DNA of 64,000 bases, from assembly GCA_029263415.1 (NCBI GenBank), contig JAJCXN010000009.1, positions 62,001-126,000 of the forward strand. The letters are read 5' to 3'. Within the stretch, counting starts at the first letter, position 1. Each line of letters opens with the position of its first letter. Both the position numbers and the translations under genes were made by a program. The stretch is from Acidobacteriota bacterium (lineage in GTDB: Bacteria > Acidobacteriota > Thermoanaerobaculia > Multivoradales > Multivoraceae). The notes beneath the pieces were generated by a model. That model was not told the origin of the DNA and ran no database searches. It saw nothing but the letters and a program-made list of their open reading frames with translations. Shown here in pieces: positions 35,586 through 44,627 of this stretch.

Positions 35586-36757
35586 CCAAAGGAGAACTTC
35601 GCGAGTGACGATTCCGCAGCGCCGAACCATTCGTTGGACTCCCGGCGGTACTTGTCCCACGACTCGAAGAGGCGGGCGTATGCCGGATCGGCGGCCGACT
35701 CCGAGGCGAATAGATCTCGCGAGGCCTCGCTGCAGGCGTTCATGATCTCCGGGGAGAACGGCCGAAGGGCGACGCCGCCCGCCTTGATGCTGGTCAGAGC
35801 TTTGGGGTTGAGCGCGTCGTACTTCGCGAGCATGTTGACGTTGGCTTTGTAGGTTGCCACCTTGAAGATCGACTTGTACTCCGCTGGCAGTTCATCCCAA
35901 GCCTTCTGGCCAACCAGGGCCGACAGATTGGGACCGGGCTCCCACCACCCGGGGTAGTAGTAGTTTTTGGCGATCTTGTGAAAGCCCAACCGTTCGTCGT
36001 CGTAAGGGCCGACCCATTCGGCCGCGTCTACAGCACCGCGCTCGAGGGCTTGGTAGGTTTCGCCGCCAGCAATCGTCTGGACGGTGACGCCGAGGTCGCT
36101 CAAGACACGAGCGCCGAGGCCCGGGATGCGCATCTTGAGGCCCTTCAGATCGTTCAAGTCGTTAACCTGCGAACGAAACCAGCCGCCCATCTGGGTTCCA
36201 GTGTTACCAGCGGGGAAGGGAATAACACCGAAGTCCGAAAACAGGGCCCGCATCAGGTCCCCGCCTTCTGAATACAGCCAGGCGTTCTGTTGGCGCGCGT
36301 TGAGACCGAAGGGTACTGCTGTGTCAAACGCCAGCGCCGAGTTCTTTCCGGTGTAGTAGTAGGACGCGGTGTGCCCCACCTGCACGGTACCGGCCTGGAT
36401 TGCATCCAAGACCTGCAATCCTGGGACGATTTCTCCGCTTGGGTAGGGGATGATTCTGAAGCGGCCGTCGGATAGTTCTTCAACGGTCTCTGCCAGATCT
36501 TCTGCTCCGCCGAAGATGGTGTCGAGCGAACGCGGAAAACTGGACGCTAAGCGCCAGGTGACACGTTGGCTGGTCTGCACCGCCGCACTGCCTCCTGTAT
36601 CCGCGCTTTCTCCGCCACATGCGGCTAAGCTTGCGGCTGCAGCGGCAGCGCCGCCAACGAGCAGCCTGCGACGATCGAGCCCGACTGATTCTCCAGTGGG
36701 CTTGCCGGTTGCTATACCAGTCGAAGCTGGGGTGCTGGGATTTGAGTTGTTCGCCAC
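35582..36757 (-). CDS. dctP: TRAP transporter substrate-binding protein (DctP, alpha-keto acid/TakP-like subgroup)
   Basis: 391 residues. GTG 36757 is preceded by AGGAG at six bases. The N-terminus has a twin-arginine-like DRRRLLVGG and a possible lipobox LAAC, so the protein is exported and may be lipid anchored. The mature part has the DctP fold: SGEIVPGLQVLDAIQAG, the substrate-arginine strand LKGLKMRIPGLG, and WVGPYDDERLGFHKIAKNYY with PGWWEPG, a stretch I associate with the 2-oxoacid-binding TakP group. A keto-acid substrate is inference from that stretch. Its stop codon lies in the hairpin array. Confidence 0.9.
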   Translation of the reverse strand: MANNSNPSTPASTGIATGKPTGESVGLDRRRLLVGGAAAAAASLAACGGESADTGGSAAVQTSQRVTWRLASSFPRSLDTIFGGAEDLAETVEELSDGRFRIIPYPSGEIVPGLQVLDAIQAGTVQVGHTASYYYTGKNSALAFDTAVPFGLNARQQNAWLYSEGGDLMRALFSDFGVIPFPAGNTGTQMGGWFRSQVNDLNDLKGLKMRIPGLGARVLSDLGVTVQTIAGGETYQALERGAVDAAEWVGPYDDERLGFHKIAKNYYYPGWWEPGPNLSALVGQKAWDELPAEYKSIFKVATYKANVNMLAKYDALNPKALTSIKAGGVALRPFSPEIMNACSEASRDLFASESAADPAYARLFESWDKYRRESNEWFGAAESSLAKFSFG

Positions 36758-37003
36758 AGAATGCTCCTAGGGTTCGAGATCGATGACCAGTCTTGGTTGC
36801 GACTGTCGGTAGTGCCAGTTTAGCCCCTTGGACCACCGGGATGCGGTACTCAGCGTTAGGAGATCCGCGGTGGAGGCGTACAGCCAGAAACCTTGCAGTA
36901 CGAGGCTTGCCAGGACGATGCCTTTGTGGGCACACTGTGTGCTCGACACAACGACCAGGAGCACGCCGCGTTGGTCCGTCCATTTCCTTTTTTTGCCCCC
37001 ACT

Positions 37004-37009
37004 GGGAGG
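37004..37009 (+). promoter_or_regulatory. Ribosome-binding site GGGAGG deciding a TTG start
   Basis: GGGAGG eight bases before TTG 37018. It supports a start there, giving an M48 lipoprotein with a proper signal sequence, over the open frame that extends back to 36793. Confidence 0.75.
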
Positions 37010-37017
37010 TTAGAGCA

Positions 37018-38526
37018 TTGAATCGTCCACTGTTTCAATCCGCGCGGCACGGCCGCTTTCGACGCCTACTTGGCGGTGCGAGCATCGTGGTGCTTGGCTC
37101 ATTGGTGGTCACCGATTGTTCGGTTAATCCTGCCACTGGGAGGCGCGAACTAAGTCTAGTGAGCGAGGCGCAAGAGATTGCGATGGGTAGAGAGGCAGAT
37201 CCTGGCATCGTTGCGCAGTTTGGCCTCTATCCTGACGACGAGTTACAGGCCTATGTACAACAACTCGGCGCTCGCTTGGCGGCCGAATCGGAGCGGCCGC
37301 ACCTGCCATGGACGTTTCGCGTCCTGGATGACCCACTGGTCAACGCGTTTGCCCTTCCGGGCGGCTTCATCTATGTGACCCGCGGCATCATGGCCCACTT
37401 GGGTTCCGAAGCTGAGTTGGTCGGCGTTTTAGGGCATGAGATCGGGCACGTGACAGCGCGCCATGGTGCAAGTCAAATGAGCAAGGGGATGCTGGCTCAG
37501 ATCGGATTTGGGGTGAGCGCGGTCATGGCACCGCGAGTAAGCCAAGCCGTCGGGGGTTTGGCGCAGGGACTCACTCAACTGTTGTTCTTGAAATACGGTA
37601 GAGATGATGAACGGCAAGCGGACGGCCTGGGTGTTCGCTATGCAATGCGCACCAACTACGACCCTCGCGAACTGGTCGGGGTGTTTGAGACACTAGAGCG
37701 CGTGTCCGCTGCGGCCGGTGCTGGTGGGACTCCTGGCTGGGCAGCCACGCATCCTGCGCCAGAGAACCGGAAGTATCTAGTCGATCAGCAGATCGCCAGT
37801 CTGGGTGTGCCGTTGGACAGTCTGACGGTCAATGAAGAACGATACATCGGCCTCTTAGAAGGTGTGACCTTCGGCGACGACGTGCGGCAAGGCTTTTTTA
37901 TCAACGAGCGCTTCTACCAACCGGAGATGGCGTTCGTGATGGATTTTCCGACCGGCTGGCGAACGATCAACACTCGTCAGCGGGTGGCAGCGTTGAGTCC
38001 GGACCAGAATGCGCTGGTCGATCTAACCCTGGCACAGGGCGAGACTCCGCAAGCGGCAGGCAATGCCTTCTACGAGCAACAAGGGGTCGCAGCAAAGGGC
38101 AACTGGAAGCAGTTGACTCGAGATTTCCGCGGTGTCTCTCGAAGCTTCGGTGTCAACAACGAGGAGGGTGCTGAAGTGATCGAAGGCAGTTCCCACTTCG
38201 TTCAAGATGGCAATCTCGTCTTTCAGTTGTTGGGCTATGGACAGGCACGTCCGGAGAAGAAGATTGACTGGCGTTCAGTGGATGAGTCCCTACATTCCCT
38301 GCGGAGACTGAGCGATCGCAAGCTGCTGAGTGTGCAACCGATGAAGGTGAACTTGGTGCGTTTGGACCGCCCACTCGACGTTGGCGACTTGGACCAGCTC
38401 GGCGCGGACGTGCCGGACCAGCAGCTGATGCTAATCAACCGGCTCGATCCCGGCCAGGTGATTCCGCCTGGGACCACAATCAAGGTGGTCAAGGGCTTCA
38501 ACCCTGCTAACGGGTTGCCTCGTTGA
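37018..38526 (+). CDS. M48 family metalloprotease, lipoprotein (BepA/LoiP-like)
   Basis: 502 residues from TTG 37018. A signal ending VVTDC (Cys34) followed by SVNPATGRRELSLVSEAQE is the typical N-terminus of lipoprotein M48 peptidases. The zinc site is HEIGH at 140-144 with the third ligand Glu198 in ERQADGLGVRYA. NPALGG-like and PAPENRK segments follow. The C-terminal 150 residues form a separate domain ending MLINRLDPGQVIPPGTTIKVVKG, which resembles a LysM-like wall-binding tail. Expected role is periplasmic or outer-membrane protein quality control. Confidence 0.88.
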   Translation: MNRPLFQSARHGRFRRLLGGASIVVLGSLVVTDCSVNPATGRRELSLVSEAQEIAMGREADPGIVAQFGLYPDDELQAYVQQLGARLAAESERPHLPWTFRVLDDPLVNAFALPGGFIYVTRGIMAHLGSEAELVGVLGHEIGHVTARHGASQMSKGMLAQIGFGVSAVMAPRVSQAVGGLAQGLTQLLFLKYGRDDERQADGLGVRYAMRTNYDPRELVGVFETLERVSAAAGAGGTPGWAATHPAPENRKYLVDQQIASLGVPLDSLTVNEERYIGLLEGVTFGDDVRQGFFINERFYQPEMAFVMDFPTGWRTINTRQRVAALSPDQNALVDLTLAQGETPQAAGNAFYEQQGVAAKGNWKQLTRDFRGVSRSFGVNNEEGAEVIEGSSHFVQDGNLVFQLLGYGQARPEKKIDWRSVDESLHSLRRLSDRKLLSVQPMKVNLVRLDRPLDVGDLDQLGADVPDQQLMLINRLDPGQVIPPGTTIKVVKGFNPANGLPR

Positions 38527-38560
38527 ACGAGCTTGAATCTGGTGGATTCGAGACGCCCTG

Positions 38561-38576
38561 TAAGGGACTGCCCTTA
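38561..38576. terminator. Hairpin containing the trxB stop codon
   Basis: TAAGGG, loop ACTG, CCCTTA. Perfect 6-base-pair stem; the TTA at 38574-38576 is the trxB stop read on the minus strand. It lies between convergent M48 and trxB genes and has no T-run. Confidence 0.5.
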
Positions 38577-39563
38577 GGCGCGGGCGGACTCTTGCTCGGC
38601 GAGCCAGCGTTCGGCATCGATCGCTGCTTGGCAGCCCGTACCAGCAGCTGTGATGGCCTGGCGGTAGATCGGGTCCATCACGTCGCCAGCAGCGAACACG
38701 CCTTCGACACTGGTCTGGGTGCCCGGGTGCGCGACCTGCAGATAGCCAACATCGTCCATCGACAGGACATCGACGAAGAGCTCGGTGTTCGGCCGATGAC
38801 CGATCGCTACGAATAACCCTTGAACAGGCAGGGTTGAGGTCTCTTGAGACACGGTGCTTCGGACCTCGAGTCCGGTGACGCCGCCTTCCTGGGTGCCATG
38901 GACGTCAAGCACCTCGTGATTCCACAAGAACTCGATCTTCTTGTTGGTCTTAGCACGCTGTTGCATGATCTGCGATGCGCGCAGCTCGTCACGTCGGTGC
39001 ACTACTGTGACTTTGGATGCGAACTTGGTTAAGAACAGAGCTTCTTCCATCGCCGTGTCACCACCGCCGACGATTGCGATCTCTTTGTCGCGGAAGAAGA
39101 ATCCGTCGCAGGTGGCACAAGCGGAGACGCCAAAGCCGAGCAGAGCCGCTTCTGATTCGAGGCCTAGGTATTTAGCAGTGGCGCCGGTGGAGATAATGAC
39201 CGTGTCTGCCGAGTAGCTCAGCGTCTCAGTTGCCAACTTGAACGGTCGCTCGCTGAAGTCGACTGTCTCGACGTTCTCGAAACGCACATCGGCGCCGAAC
39301 CGCTTGGCCTGATCGCGCATACGATCGACCAGCTCTGGCCCCATGATTCCTTCAGGGAACGCCGGGTAATTCTCGACATCGGTGGTGATGGTGAGCTGGC
39401 CGCCGGGCTGGACGCCCTCGAGGACGAGTGGCTTTAGGTCAGCTCGAGCGGCGTAGAGCGCAGCGGTGAGACCGGCCGGACCGGATCCGATGATGACGAC
39501 CTGATGGTGTTCTGGCTGATAGTGCTGTGGCTGATGTTGTTCCGTCTGCGATACGTCCGTCAT
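38574..39563 (-). CDS. trxB: Thioredoxin-disulfide reductase
   Basis: 329 residues. NADPH-dependent flavoprotein reducing thioredoxin in the cytoplasm. FAD motif GSGPAG at 26-31, redox pair Cys149/Cys152 in [15 protein letters not shown] motif [10 protein letters not shown] at 166-175, and [10 protein letters not shown] near the C-terminus (family: GxFAAGDV). An N-terminal His/Gln-rich stretch ([16 protein letters not shown]) is an unusual addition before the first strand. It is read away from the Asd-like gene, 93 bases upstream. Confidence 0.96.
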   Translation of the reverse strand: MTDVSQTEQHQPQHYQPEHHQVVIIGSGPAGLTAALYAARADLKPLVLEGVQPGGQLTITTDVENYPAFPEGIMGPELVDRMRDQAKRFGADVRFENVETVDFSERPFKLATETLSYSADTVIISTGATAKYLGLESEAALLGFGVSACATCDGFFFRDKEIAIVGGGDTAMEEALFLTKFASKVTVVHRRDELRASQIMQQRAKTNKKIEFLWNHEVLDVHGTQEGGVTGLEVRSTVSQETSTLPVQGLFVAIGHRPNTELFVDVLSMDDVGYLQVAHPGTQTSVEGVFAAGDVMDPIYRQAITAAGTGCQAAIDAERWLAEQESARA

Positions 39564-39656
39564 GAGTACTCCGCAAGAGAAGCTCTTGGTGTTTGCGTAA
39601 CTGGTCGATGGTGAGAGGTCGCAATCTGCACAACCGCTCAGCTGCTGGCGACCGCT

Positions 39657-40628
39657 CTAGGTGCGCTGGGAAACCAACCAGCCCTCGACGATGCTGACTG
39701 CATTACGAGCGCTGCCGCGGATCAGATTGTCGGCGGCGATCCACACGAAAGCATGATCGGTTTGATCTGTGTGTCGTAGCTCAATCGACGCGATGGCGGT
39801 GTCTGCGCGATCGACGGTCGACTCACAGTTGCCGTCCGGTTCGAGGTTCCACTGAGGGCCCAAAGCGACCAGTGCCGCGCGCAGCTTATCGGAGGCAATA
39901 GGGTCCGCGAACTGCAACGCGGCGCTGATTCCAACGCCGTGGAACGAACCTGCTCTCAGCGTTTGCAGCGAGGTCCTAGACGAACCACCCAACAGCGCTG
40001 AGAGTTGCTTCTGACGCTCGTGGTCGCCGTTTGGAGGAGCCAGGGCAGTGCTGAACGCGATCTGTCGACCGAGAACTTCGGTTGGCGTCTTGCCGTCGAA
40101 GGTCAGCAGCGAACGGGCCTGGGCGAACACCTCGTTCATGGCCTCTTGACCAAAGGTGGATGCCGGTTGCAATGTGGTGGCGGTCAGTGCAGTGAGAGGA
40201 AGTTCAGCGAGGCCATGCACAAGTTGGGAGACCAAGACGACGGAGGCTGCCGGACAGAGCATTATCGGCGCTGGGATGGACTCTAGGTTGATGCCCTCGA
40301 CCACCGCATGGCCTGCGTCAGAAGGGGCGTCTGAGGCCATGATCACTACCACCGGCGCCTTTTCTGAGTCATTGATGGCGCGTAGCACCGTCGCCGTCTC
40401 AGCGAAGCTGTGGCTCGCACAGACCACCAGATCGGCTCGTTGGACTGCCTCGGCGGCGAAGAGTTCGACTCTGGCCGCCGAACCGGCGATGTCGATGAGG
40501 TTGTCAACGTCCTCCTCATTGGTGGTGAGAGCACTGACAGTGTCGAATCCGAGACCAGCTTCGCCCAGCATCCTGCGCAGTTCCTGGCCGAGGAGAGTGC
40601 TGGGTTCGAACAATGAGAGATGGGGCAA
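39657..40628 (-). CDS. Aspartate-semialdehyde dehydrogenase-like protein lacking the catalytic cysteine (Usg-like)
   Basis: 323 residues with the Asd layout: an N-terminal nucleotide-binding part (LFEPSTLLGQELRRML where Asd has GatGavG) and a dimerisation domain with TLQPASTFGQEAMNEV, matching the Asd TYQxxSGAGxxGMxEL stretch. The Asd active-site segment NPNC(S/T)T reads CPAAS at 125-129, so the nucleophilic cysteine is replaced; the second segment, normally RVPVxxGH, reads RAGSFHGVG at 225-233, so the catalytic histidine is lost as well. E. coli Usg is a known cysteine-less Asd homologue of unknown function. A true asd should exist elsewhere. It starts three bases after pssA ends. Confidence 0.8.
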   Translation of the reverse strand: MPHLSLFEPSTLLGQELRRMLGEAGLGFDTVSALTTNEEDVDNLIDIAGSAARVELFAAEAVQRADLVVCASHSFAETATVLRAINDSEKAPVVVIMASDAPSDAGHAVVEGINLESIPAPIMLCPAASVVLVSQLVHGLAELPLTALTATTLQPASTFGQEAMNEVFAQARSLLTFDGKTPTEVLGRQIAFSTALAPPNGDHERQKQLSALLGGSSRTSLQTLRAGSFHGVGISAALQFADPIASDKLRAALVALGPQWNLEPDGNCESTVDRADTAIASIELRHTDQTDHAFVWIAADNLIRGSARNAVSIVEGWLVSQRT

Positions 40629-40631
40629 AAT

Positions 40632-41573
40632 TCAGTTCCTGTTATTAGAGCTATCGGGGTCGTCGGGATTGTTGGAGTCGTCAGCAGTCTCAACAAGACG
40701 GTGCGCGGCGAGGGGGAGCGGGCTCCCGGCAACTCGGCTCCCGGCTGTGGAGTCTAGAGCCTCTGAGCTTAGGGCCTCTACAGCACCCGGTCGGATCCGC
40801 CCCTTCAACCACAGCAGTGGCCCGGACAGCGCGTACGCGCCGCTGACCAACAAAAAGACAGCGGGTGGGTGTAAGACGACAAGCAGCAGGGTGAGGGCAA
40901 TTGGCACGACGATTCGGAAGCTCCACCGACGTCGTGGGTCGAGCTCTTTGAAGCTGTAGTAGCGAAATGTTGAGAGCATGAGCAACCCGAAGATCAGCAG
41001 CGCACTCAAGAGCCCCAGCCGACCAACAGCCAGAAGAGTCTCGGTGCTGGCATCGATCGATGCGTCAGCAACGTAGAGGAGAGAACCAAGGCCGCCTGCC
41101 GCAGCTGGCGCCGGTAGACCGACGAAGAATCGTTTGTCTTGGGTACCAGTGTGAACGTTGAATCGAGCGAGTCGAGTGGCAGCGCAGACTGCGAACAAGA
41201 ACGGCACCAACCAGCCGATCCGTCCAAAGGTGTCGAGTCCCCAGAGGTAGCAGAGCAAAGCAGGTGCGACCCCGAAGGTCATCAGGTCTGCGAGTGAGTC
41301 GTACTCGCGTCCGAAATCGCTCTCGGTCATGGTCACTCGGGCTATGCGACCGTCGAGGCCATCTAGGAAGGCAGCGAGGAAAATAAGCAGCACAGCCAAC
41401 TGGAACTCGCCACGTAGGCCAAGCACGATGGAATAGAAGCCCAGAGCCATGCTGCCGACTGTGAAAAGGCTTGGAATCAGATAGGCGCCACGGCTCGGTT
41501 TGCGCCGGGTCCGCGGTTCTGACGTTTCCGGGGAGTTTTGGTCCATATCTATTGGATTCTCGGGTTGGTTCAC
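40632..41573 (-). CDS. pssA: CDP-diacylglycerol--serine O-phosphatidyltransferase
   Basis: 313 residues, CDP-alcohol phosphatidyltransferase with about eight hydrophobic segments. The catalytic signature DGxxAR-x8-Gx3D-x3D is seen as LDGLDGRIARVTMTESDFGREYDSLAD. Makes phosphatidylserine, which psd next to it decarboxylates to phosphatidylethanolamine. GTG 41573 overlaps the psd stop by four bases (GTGA), and ATG 41546 is an alternative start. The C-terminus has a Ser/Asp/Asn-rich tail. Confidence 0.94.
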   Translation of the reverse strand: MNQPENPIDMDQNSPETSEPRTRRKPSRGAYLIPSLFTVGSMALGFYSIVLGLRGEFQLAVLLIFLAAFLDGLDGRIARVTMTESDFGREYDSLADLMTFGVAPALLCYLWGLDTFGRIGWLVPFLFAVCAATRLARFNVHTGTQDKRFFVGLPAPAAAGGLGSLLYVADASIDASTETLLAVGRLGLLSALLIFGLLMLSTFRYYSFKELDPRRRWSFRIVVPIALTLLLVVLHPPAVFLLVSGAYALSGPLLWLKGRIRPGAVEALSSEALDSTAGSRVAGSPLPLAAHRLVETADDSNNPDDPDSSNNRN

Positions 41574-42238
41574 GTCAGAGGGTTGCTCGAAGGATCAGTT
41601 GGCATGGCCACCGGGGTGGCCCCCCCTTGGAGTTTGTCACCGGCCGTCACAAACACCTCGTATGAGGGTGGTAAGAAGAGGTCTACGCGCGATCCGAACC
41701 TGATGAGTCCTAGGTAGTCGCCTCGTTCAACTTGCTGGCCGCGAGTCAGATAGGGCACGATCCCGCGGGCAATCAGGCCGACGATCTGCCGCACTCCGAT
41801 GAAATCGCCTTCGTCGCGCTGGATTAGCGTAAGGTACCCCTCGCTCATTTCTTCAGCATCGGGCCGAGACGCCGCGTCAGGATTACCTCTCTTGCGCTTG
41901 CCACCGACCACGACACCCTCGCAGGGGCAACGTTGCAGGCGCACGTTGAACGCCGACAGGAGGGTGACAATTCTCACCGCCTCGCCACTGGTCCCAGTGA
42001 GTTCAGCCAGGGCTGGGTCGGAGACGGTGTCGATCTTGGTGACAGTGCCATCTGCTGGCGAGAGGATCAGCTCCGGAGGGCCTTCGAACCGACGCCTGGG
42101 GTCGCGGAAGGAATAGAGCAGGAACAAGACGATCAACGAAAGGACGATCGCCCACGGCCAGTTGCCGAAGATCGCGCAGCCCAACGACACCAAAAGTGGC
42201 GGCAGCACGAAGGGCAAAGCCTCGCGAGCGATTCTCAT
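41570..42238 (-). CDS. psd: Phosphatidylserine decarboxylase, short (type II) form
   Basis: 222 residues, the short membrane-anchored form with two hydrophobic N-terminal segments. Self-cleavage to the pyruvoyl group occurs at Gly-Ser in IRFGSRVDLFLP (Gly182/Ser183). LILSPADGTVTKID (58-71) is the other conserved stretch. In LLSAFNVRLQRCPCEG the residue at position 100 is Arg, whereas short decarboxylases normally have His there (FNVHvnR). That histidine is thought to be catalytic, so the change deserves attention, although the cleavage site is intact. Operon with pssA. Confidence 0.88.
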   Translation of the reverse strand: MRIAREALPFVLPPLLVSLGCAIFGNWPWAIVLSLIVLFLLYSFRDPRRRFEGPPELILSPADGTVTKIDTVSDPALAELTGTSGEAVRIVTLLSAFNVRLQRCPCEGVVVGGKRKRGNPDAASRPDAEEMSEGYLTLIQRDEGDFIGVRQIVGLIARGIVPYLTRGQQVERGDYLGLIRFGSRVDLFLPPSYEVFVTAGDKLQGGATPVAMPTDPSSNPLT

Positions 42239-42688
42239 TGTTCTGCACCTATGGCCGGTGCGGCATCGAGGCCTCGAGGCCGTGCCGCGGATTTGGGCGA
42301 CGAGCCGCAGGATGGGCGGCTGATGGCGCGTTGTTTAGCCCCGAGGGCGTCGAAGACGCAGGACCACTGTGGCGGGCGAAGAATCTACCACGCGCCAACA
42401 GTGGTGGGTGGCCGTTCTGCGCGGTCGCGGAGTACACGACTAAAGAGTAGGACGATCGCCGAAGTTTTGACCTATCTTGTCGCCGGTGATTGGAGAGCCG
42501 CAGTTCTTCCGGTGGCGACCTGACGTCGTGCCCCTTGCGAGCCTATCGCTCTGAGTCAGGGTCCTACTGAGCGGGCATCTGAGAGGGATACCGCGCAGAG
42601 GGTTCGTCTTGACGGATTCGAGGTGTTTGAGGAGCCGCGCCTGAGGCGGTTCCAGCCCGCCTCAGGATCGCAATCCTTTTCGGGGCTG
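42239..42688. other. Intergenic region between psd and DUF465 gene
   Basis: 450 bases with no convincing gene. It contains the upstream region of psd/pssA (minus strand) and the terminal hairpin of the DUF465 gene at 42640-42666. Small frames on both strands are arginine-rich and lack motifs. Confidence 0.5.
42640..42666 (-). terminator. Perfect 10-bp hairpin downstream of the DUF465 gene
   Basis: CCTGAGGCGG, 7-base loop, CCGCCTCAGG. It begins 22 bases beyond the stop of the DUF465 gene on the minus strand. No T-run follows on that strand. Confidence 0.6.
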
Positions 42689-42907
42689 TTAGGGCGAGGC
42701 GTTGGTTCGGATCAGCGCTTCCATTCGATCCTTCAATGCCAGCTTGTGGAGCTTGATTGGCTTCGCTTGCGTCTCGTAGACCGCGACCTCGAGATCGCTC
42801 TCTTCGAGTTCTTCAAGCCGGCCTTCGCACTCTTGGTGCTCCCTGAAGAGTTGTTTGAACTCCTTGTGGTTCTTCAGCAATTCTTCCCTGGTGCTCTCAT
42901 AGTCCAT
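42689..42907 (-). CDS. DUF465 (YdcH-like) small helical protein
   Basis: 72 residues, predominantly helical and highly charged. HKEFKQLFREHQECEGRLEEL and the C-terminal KLALKDRMEALIR match DUF465, whose members form a coiled-coil hairpin of unknown function. ATG 42907 has AAAGGAG about 14 bases upstream, slightly longer than ideal. It stands alone with its own terminator-like hairpin. Confidence 0.85.
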   Translation of the reverse strand: MDYESTREELLKNHKEFKQLFREHQECEGRLEELEESDLEVAVYETQAKPIKLHKLALKDRMEALIRTNASP

Positions 42908-42978
42908 ATGCGTGGTGAGTCTCCTTTCCTATCGTTTGGTGAGTGGTGCCCTAAACATACACTGCTCGAAGATCGAGC

Positions 42979-43524
42979 TCAAGGCACCGGGTCGGCGACG
43001 CTGGGGTTTGTGGTGAACTTACAGCGGAGAAGGAGAGCGTCGGTGCCGTCAGGGTAGTACTTGGAGCGTCGTCCGATCTGGACATAGCCAAGACCTTGGT
43101 AGAGACCAAGCGCTTCCATGTTGGTGCTGCGAACGTCGAGGAGGCACTCTATGCAGCCCAAAGAAGAGAGCAGGGTGTGACTTGACTCAAGTAGGCGCCG
43201 TCCGACTCCTAGGCGCCGATGCTCGTTGGCGACAGCGACGCGGTTGAGGTCTGCGACAGGAGCTAGGATCCTGAAAAGAGCATAGGCGATCAGCGGTTCA
43301 GCTTGTGAGCTGGCCGCGGTAATGCCGCAAGCGACGGATGTCGGCTGTTGAAGCTCCATCTCGATCATGCCCAAACTCCAGGGTTGATCGAAACTGCGGG
43401 CCTCGAGGTCCGCGACAGCGCCGGCGTCGGAGCTGTTGAGTCGGCGGCAGGCACGTGCAGGCGGCGCTAGGTCATGCCTGGCCCTGCGTTCAACCTCTCG
43501 CCCAGCTGGAGCTTCAGATTCCAT
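42979..43524 (-). CDS. rimI: Ribosomal-protein-alanine N-acetyltransferase, RimI-like GNAT
   Basis: 181 residues. GNAT fold with the acetyl-CoA loop RRLGVGRRLLESS, then NMEALGLYQGLGYVQIGRR and SKYYPDGTDALLL, the RimI C-terminal mark (YYxxxxxDAxxM). Acetylates the N-terminus of S18 in E. coli (here encoded at 59515). It follows tsaB by 18 bases on the same strand, a very common pairing. The N-terminal 35 residues are additional to the fold. Confidence 0.88.
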   Translation of the reverse strand: MESEAPAGREVERRARHDLAPPARACRRLNSSDAGAVADLEARSFDQPWSLGMIEMELQQPTSVACGITAASSQAEPLIAYALFRILAPVADLNRVAVANEHRRLGVGRRLLESSHTLLSSLGCIECLLDVRSTNMEALGLYQGLGYVQIGRRSKYYPDGTDALLLRCKFTTNPSVADPVP

Positions 43525-43542
43525 ACGGCTCTCGTGCTAGGG

Positions 43543-44313
43543 CTACGGGCGCGCGGTGGCGCCGGACCGCGGGCGAGCTTGCGGTCTTGCGGCAACCGCA
43601 GGGGTTTGCGCGTAGAGCGGCCTGGTCAGTGTGTCTGACTTCCACTCGAAGAGCCCAGGATGCTCTGGAGGAGAATGAACCGCCAGCTGGACGAGGGCTG
43701 ACGCGAGCCGGCCTGGATCAAGGACTGTCTCAACCATGGGAGCGAGCCGATCCCTCAAAACTGCGTCAGCGGACACGACTGTGACCTCCGCTTCGAGGTG
43801 CTGCTCGACATCGAGAGTCGTTGCGATTGGGCCTCGGCTCTTGGGCGCCGGCGCTTGAACCCGCGTTGCAAGGCTCGGCGACCGAAAAGTCGAGCTTCGA
43901 AGAAACTTCTGGAGATAGACCTGATCGCGATGAGCCGCGAGCACAGAAGTGATCAACGCGTCCTGATGGGACTCGAAATCGAGGGCCGCGACTTGCACCC
44001 AGAGCGAAGGTAAGGCGACCGCTGGGATTCCCAAGCTTTCGTGTAGGCCGAGCACGGTCGCCATACCGATACGCAGGCCAGTGAAACTGCCGGGGCCTGA
44101 CGTGCAGAGCACGCCTGTGACCTCACGGATTGTGCAACTGGCCCGTTGCAGCGTCTGATCGATTGCATCCAGGAGTTCGCTCGACGAGTTGCCCAACGGT
44201 AGAACAGCCTCTTCTACGAGGGACGAGTCGCCGACGGCAACCGTGACCTCGCTGGCGCCGGTGTCGATCCCCAAGAAGACGGGGCGCTGATTGTCGGGTG
44301 AGTCGTCGGTCAT
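43543..44313 (-). CDS. tsaB: tRNA threonylcarbamoyladenosine biosynthesis protein TsaB
   Basis: 256 residues. ASKHA fold with FLGIDTGASEVTVAVGD at the N-terminus and TSGPGSFTGLRIGMATVLGL, the TsaB hallmark. TsaB is the scaffold of the TsaBDE complex that makes t6A37 in tRNAs reading ANN codons. The C-terminal half is more divergent, with an Ala/Arg-rich tail. First gene of the tsaB-rimI pair; divergent from mutS. Confidence 0.92.
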   Translation of the reverse strand: MTDDSPDNQRPVFLGIDTGASEVTVAVGDSSLVEEAVLPLGNSSSELLDAIDQTLQRASCTIREVTGVLCTSGPGSFTGLRIGMATVLGLHESLGIPAVALPSLWVQVAALDFESHQDALITSVLAAHRDQVYLQKFLRSSTFRSPSLATRVQAPAPKSRGPIATTLDVEQHLEAEVTVVSADAVLRDRLAPMVETVLDPGRLASALVQLAVHSPPEHPGLFEWKSDTLTRPLYAQTPAVAARPQARPRSGATARP

Positions 44314-44627
44314 GGCCTGTGCTTGATGGGCCTGCGCTTGATGGTTCGGTACGGGATGATCTGTCTCCGGATGGGTCCTATTCCGGATGACGTGGCGGCT
44401 TGAATCAGAGCTGTCGAATTGTAGCTCGCAGCAGGCTGCGGAGACAGCCGAACCGCTCGAATCGCATGACGCGACGAACTCGAGTCGGGTCTATACTGCC
44501 GCGGCGCCGGTCGGCGAGCGTGTAGCGCGCGACCAGAGTCCGGTGACGTGCAGATCTGGGTGGGCGGTGCAGATGTGAGGGTAAATGGCAATCGGAGAGG
44601 CGGTCAACCCGACGATGGGGAACTTTA
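44314..44627. other. Divergent tsaB/mutS intergenic region
   Basis: 314 bases without a gene. Near tsaB, GCCTGTGCTTGATGG and GCCTGCGCTTGATGG form a 15-base near-direct repeat between 44316 and 44346. A TATACT hexamer at 44492-44497 could be a -10 element for mutS, but no good -35 is at 17 bases. Confidence 0.4.

Noticed and set aside
36793-37017. Upstream extension of the M48 protease frame
   Set aside because: It would place 75 residues before the lipoprotein signal; a good ribosome-binding site supports TTG 37018.
44492-44497. TATACT as the mutS promoter
   Set aside because: No acceptable -35 hexamer at 16-18 bases, and it is 131 bases from the start; kept only as a note in the intergenic entry.
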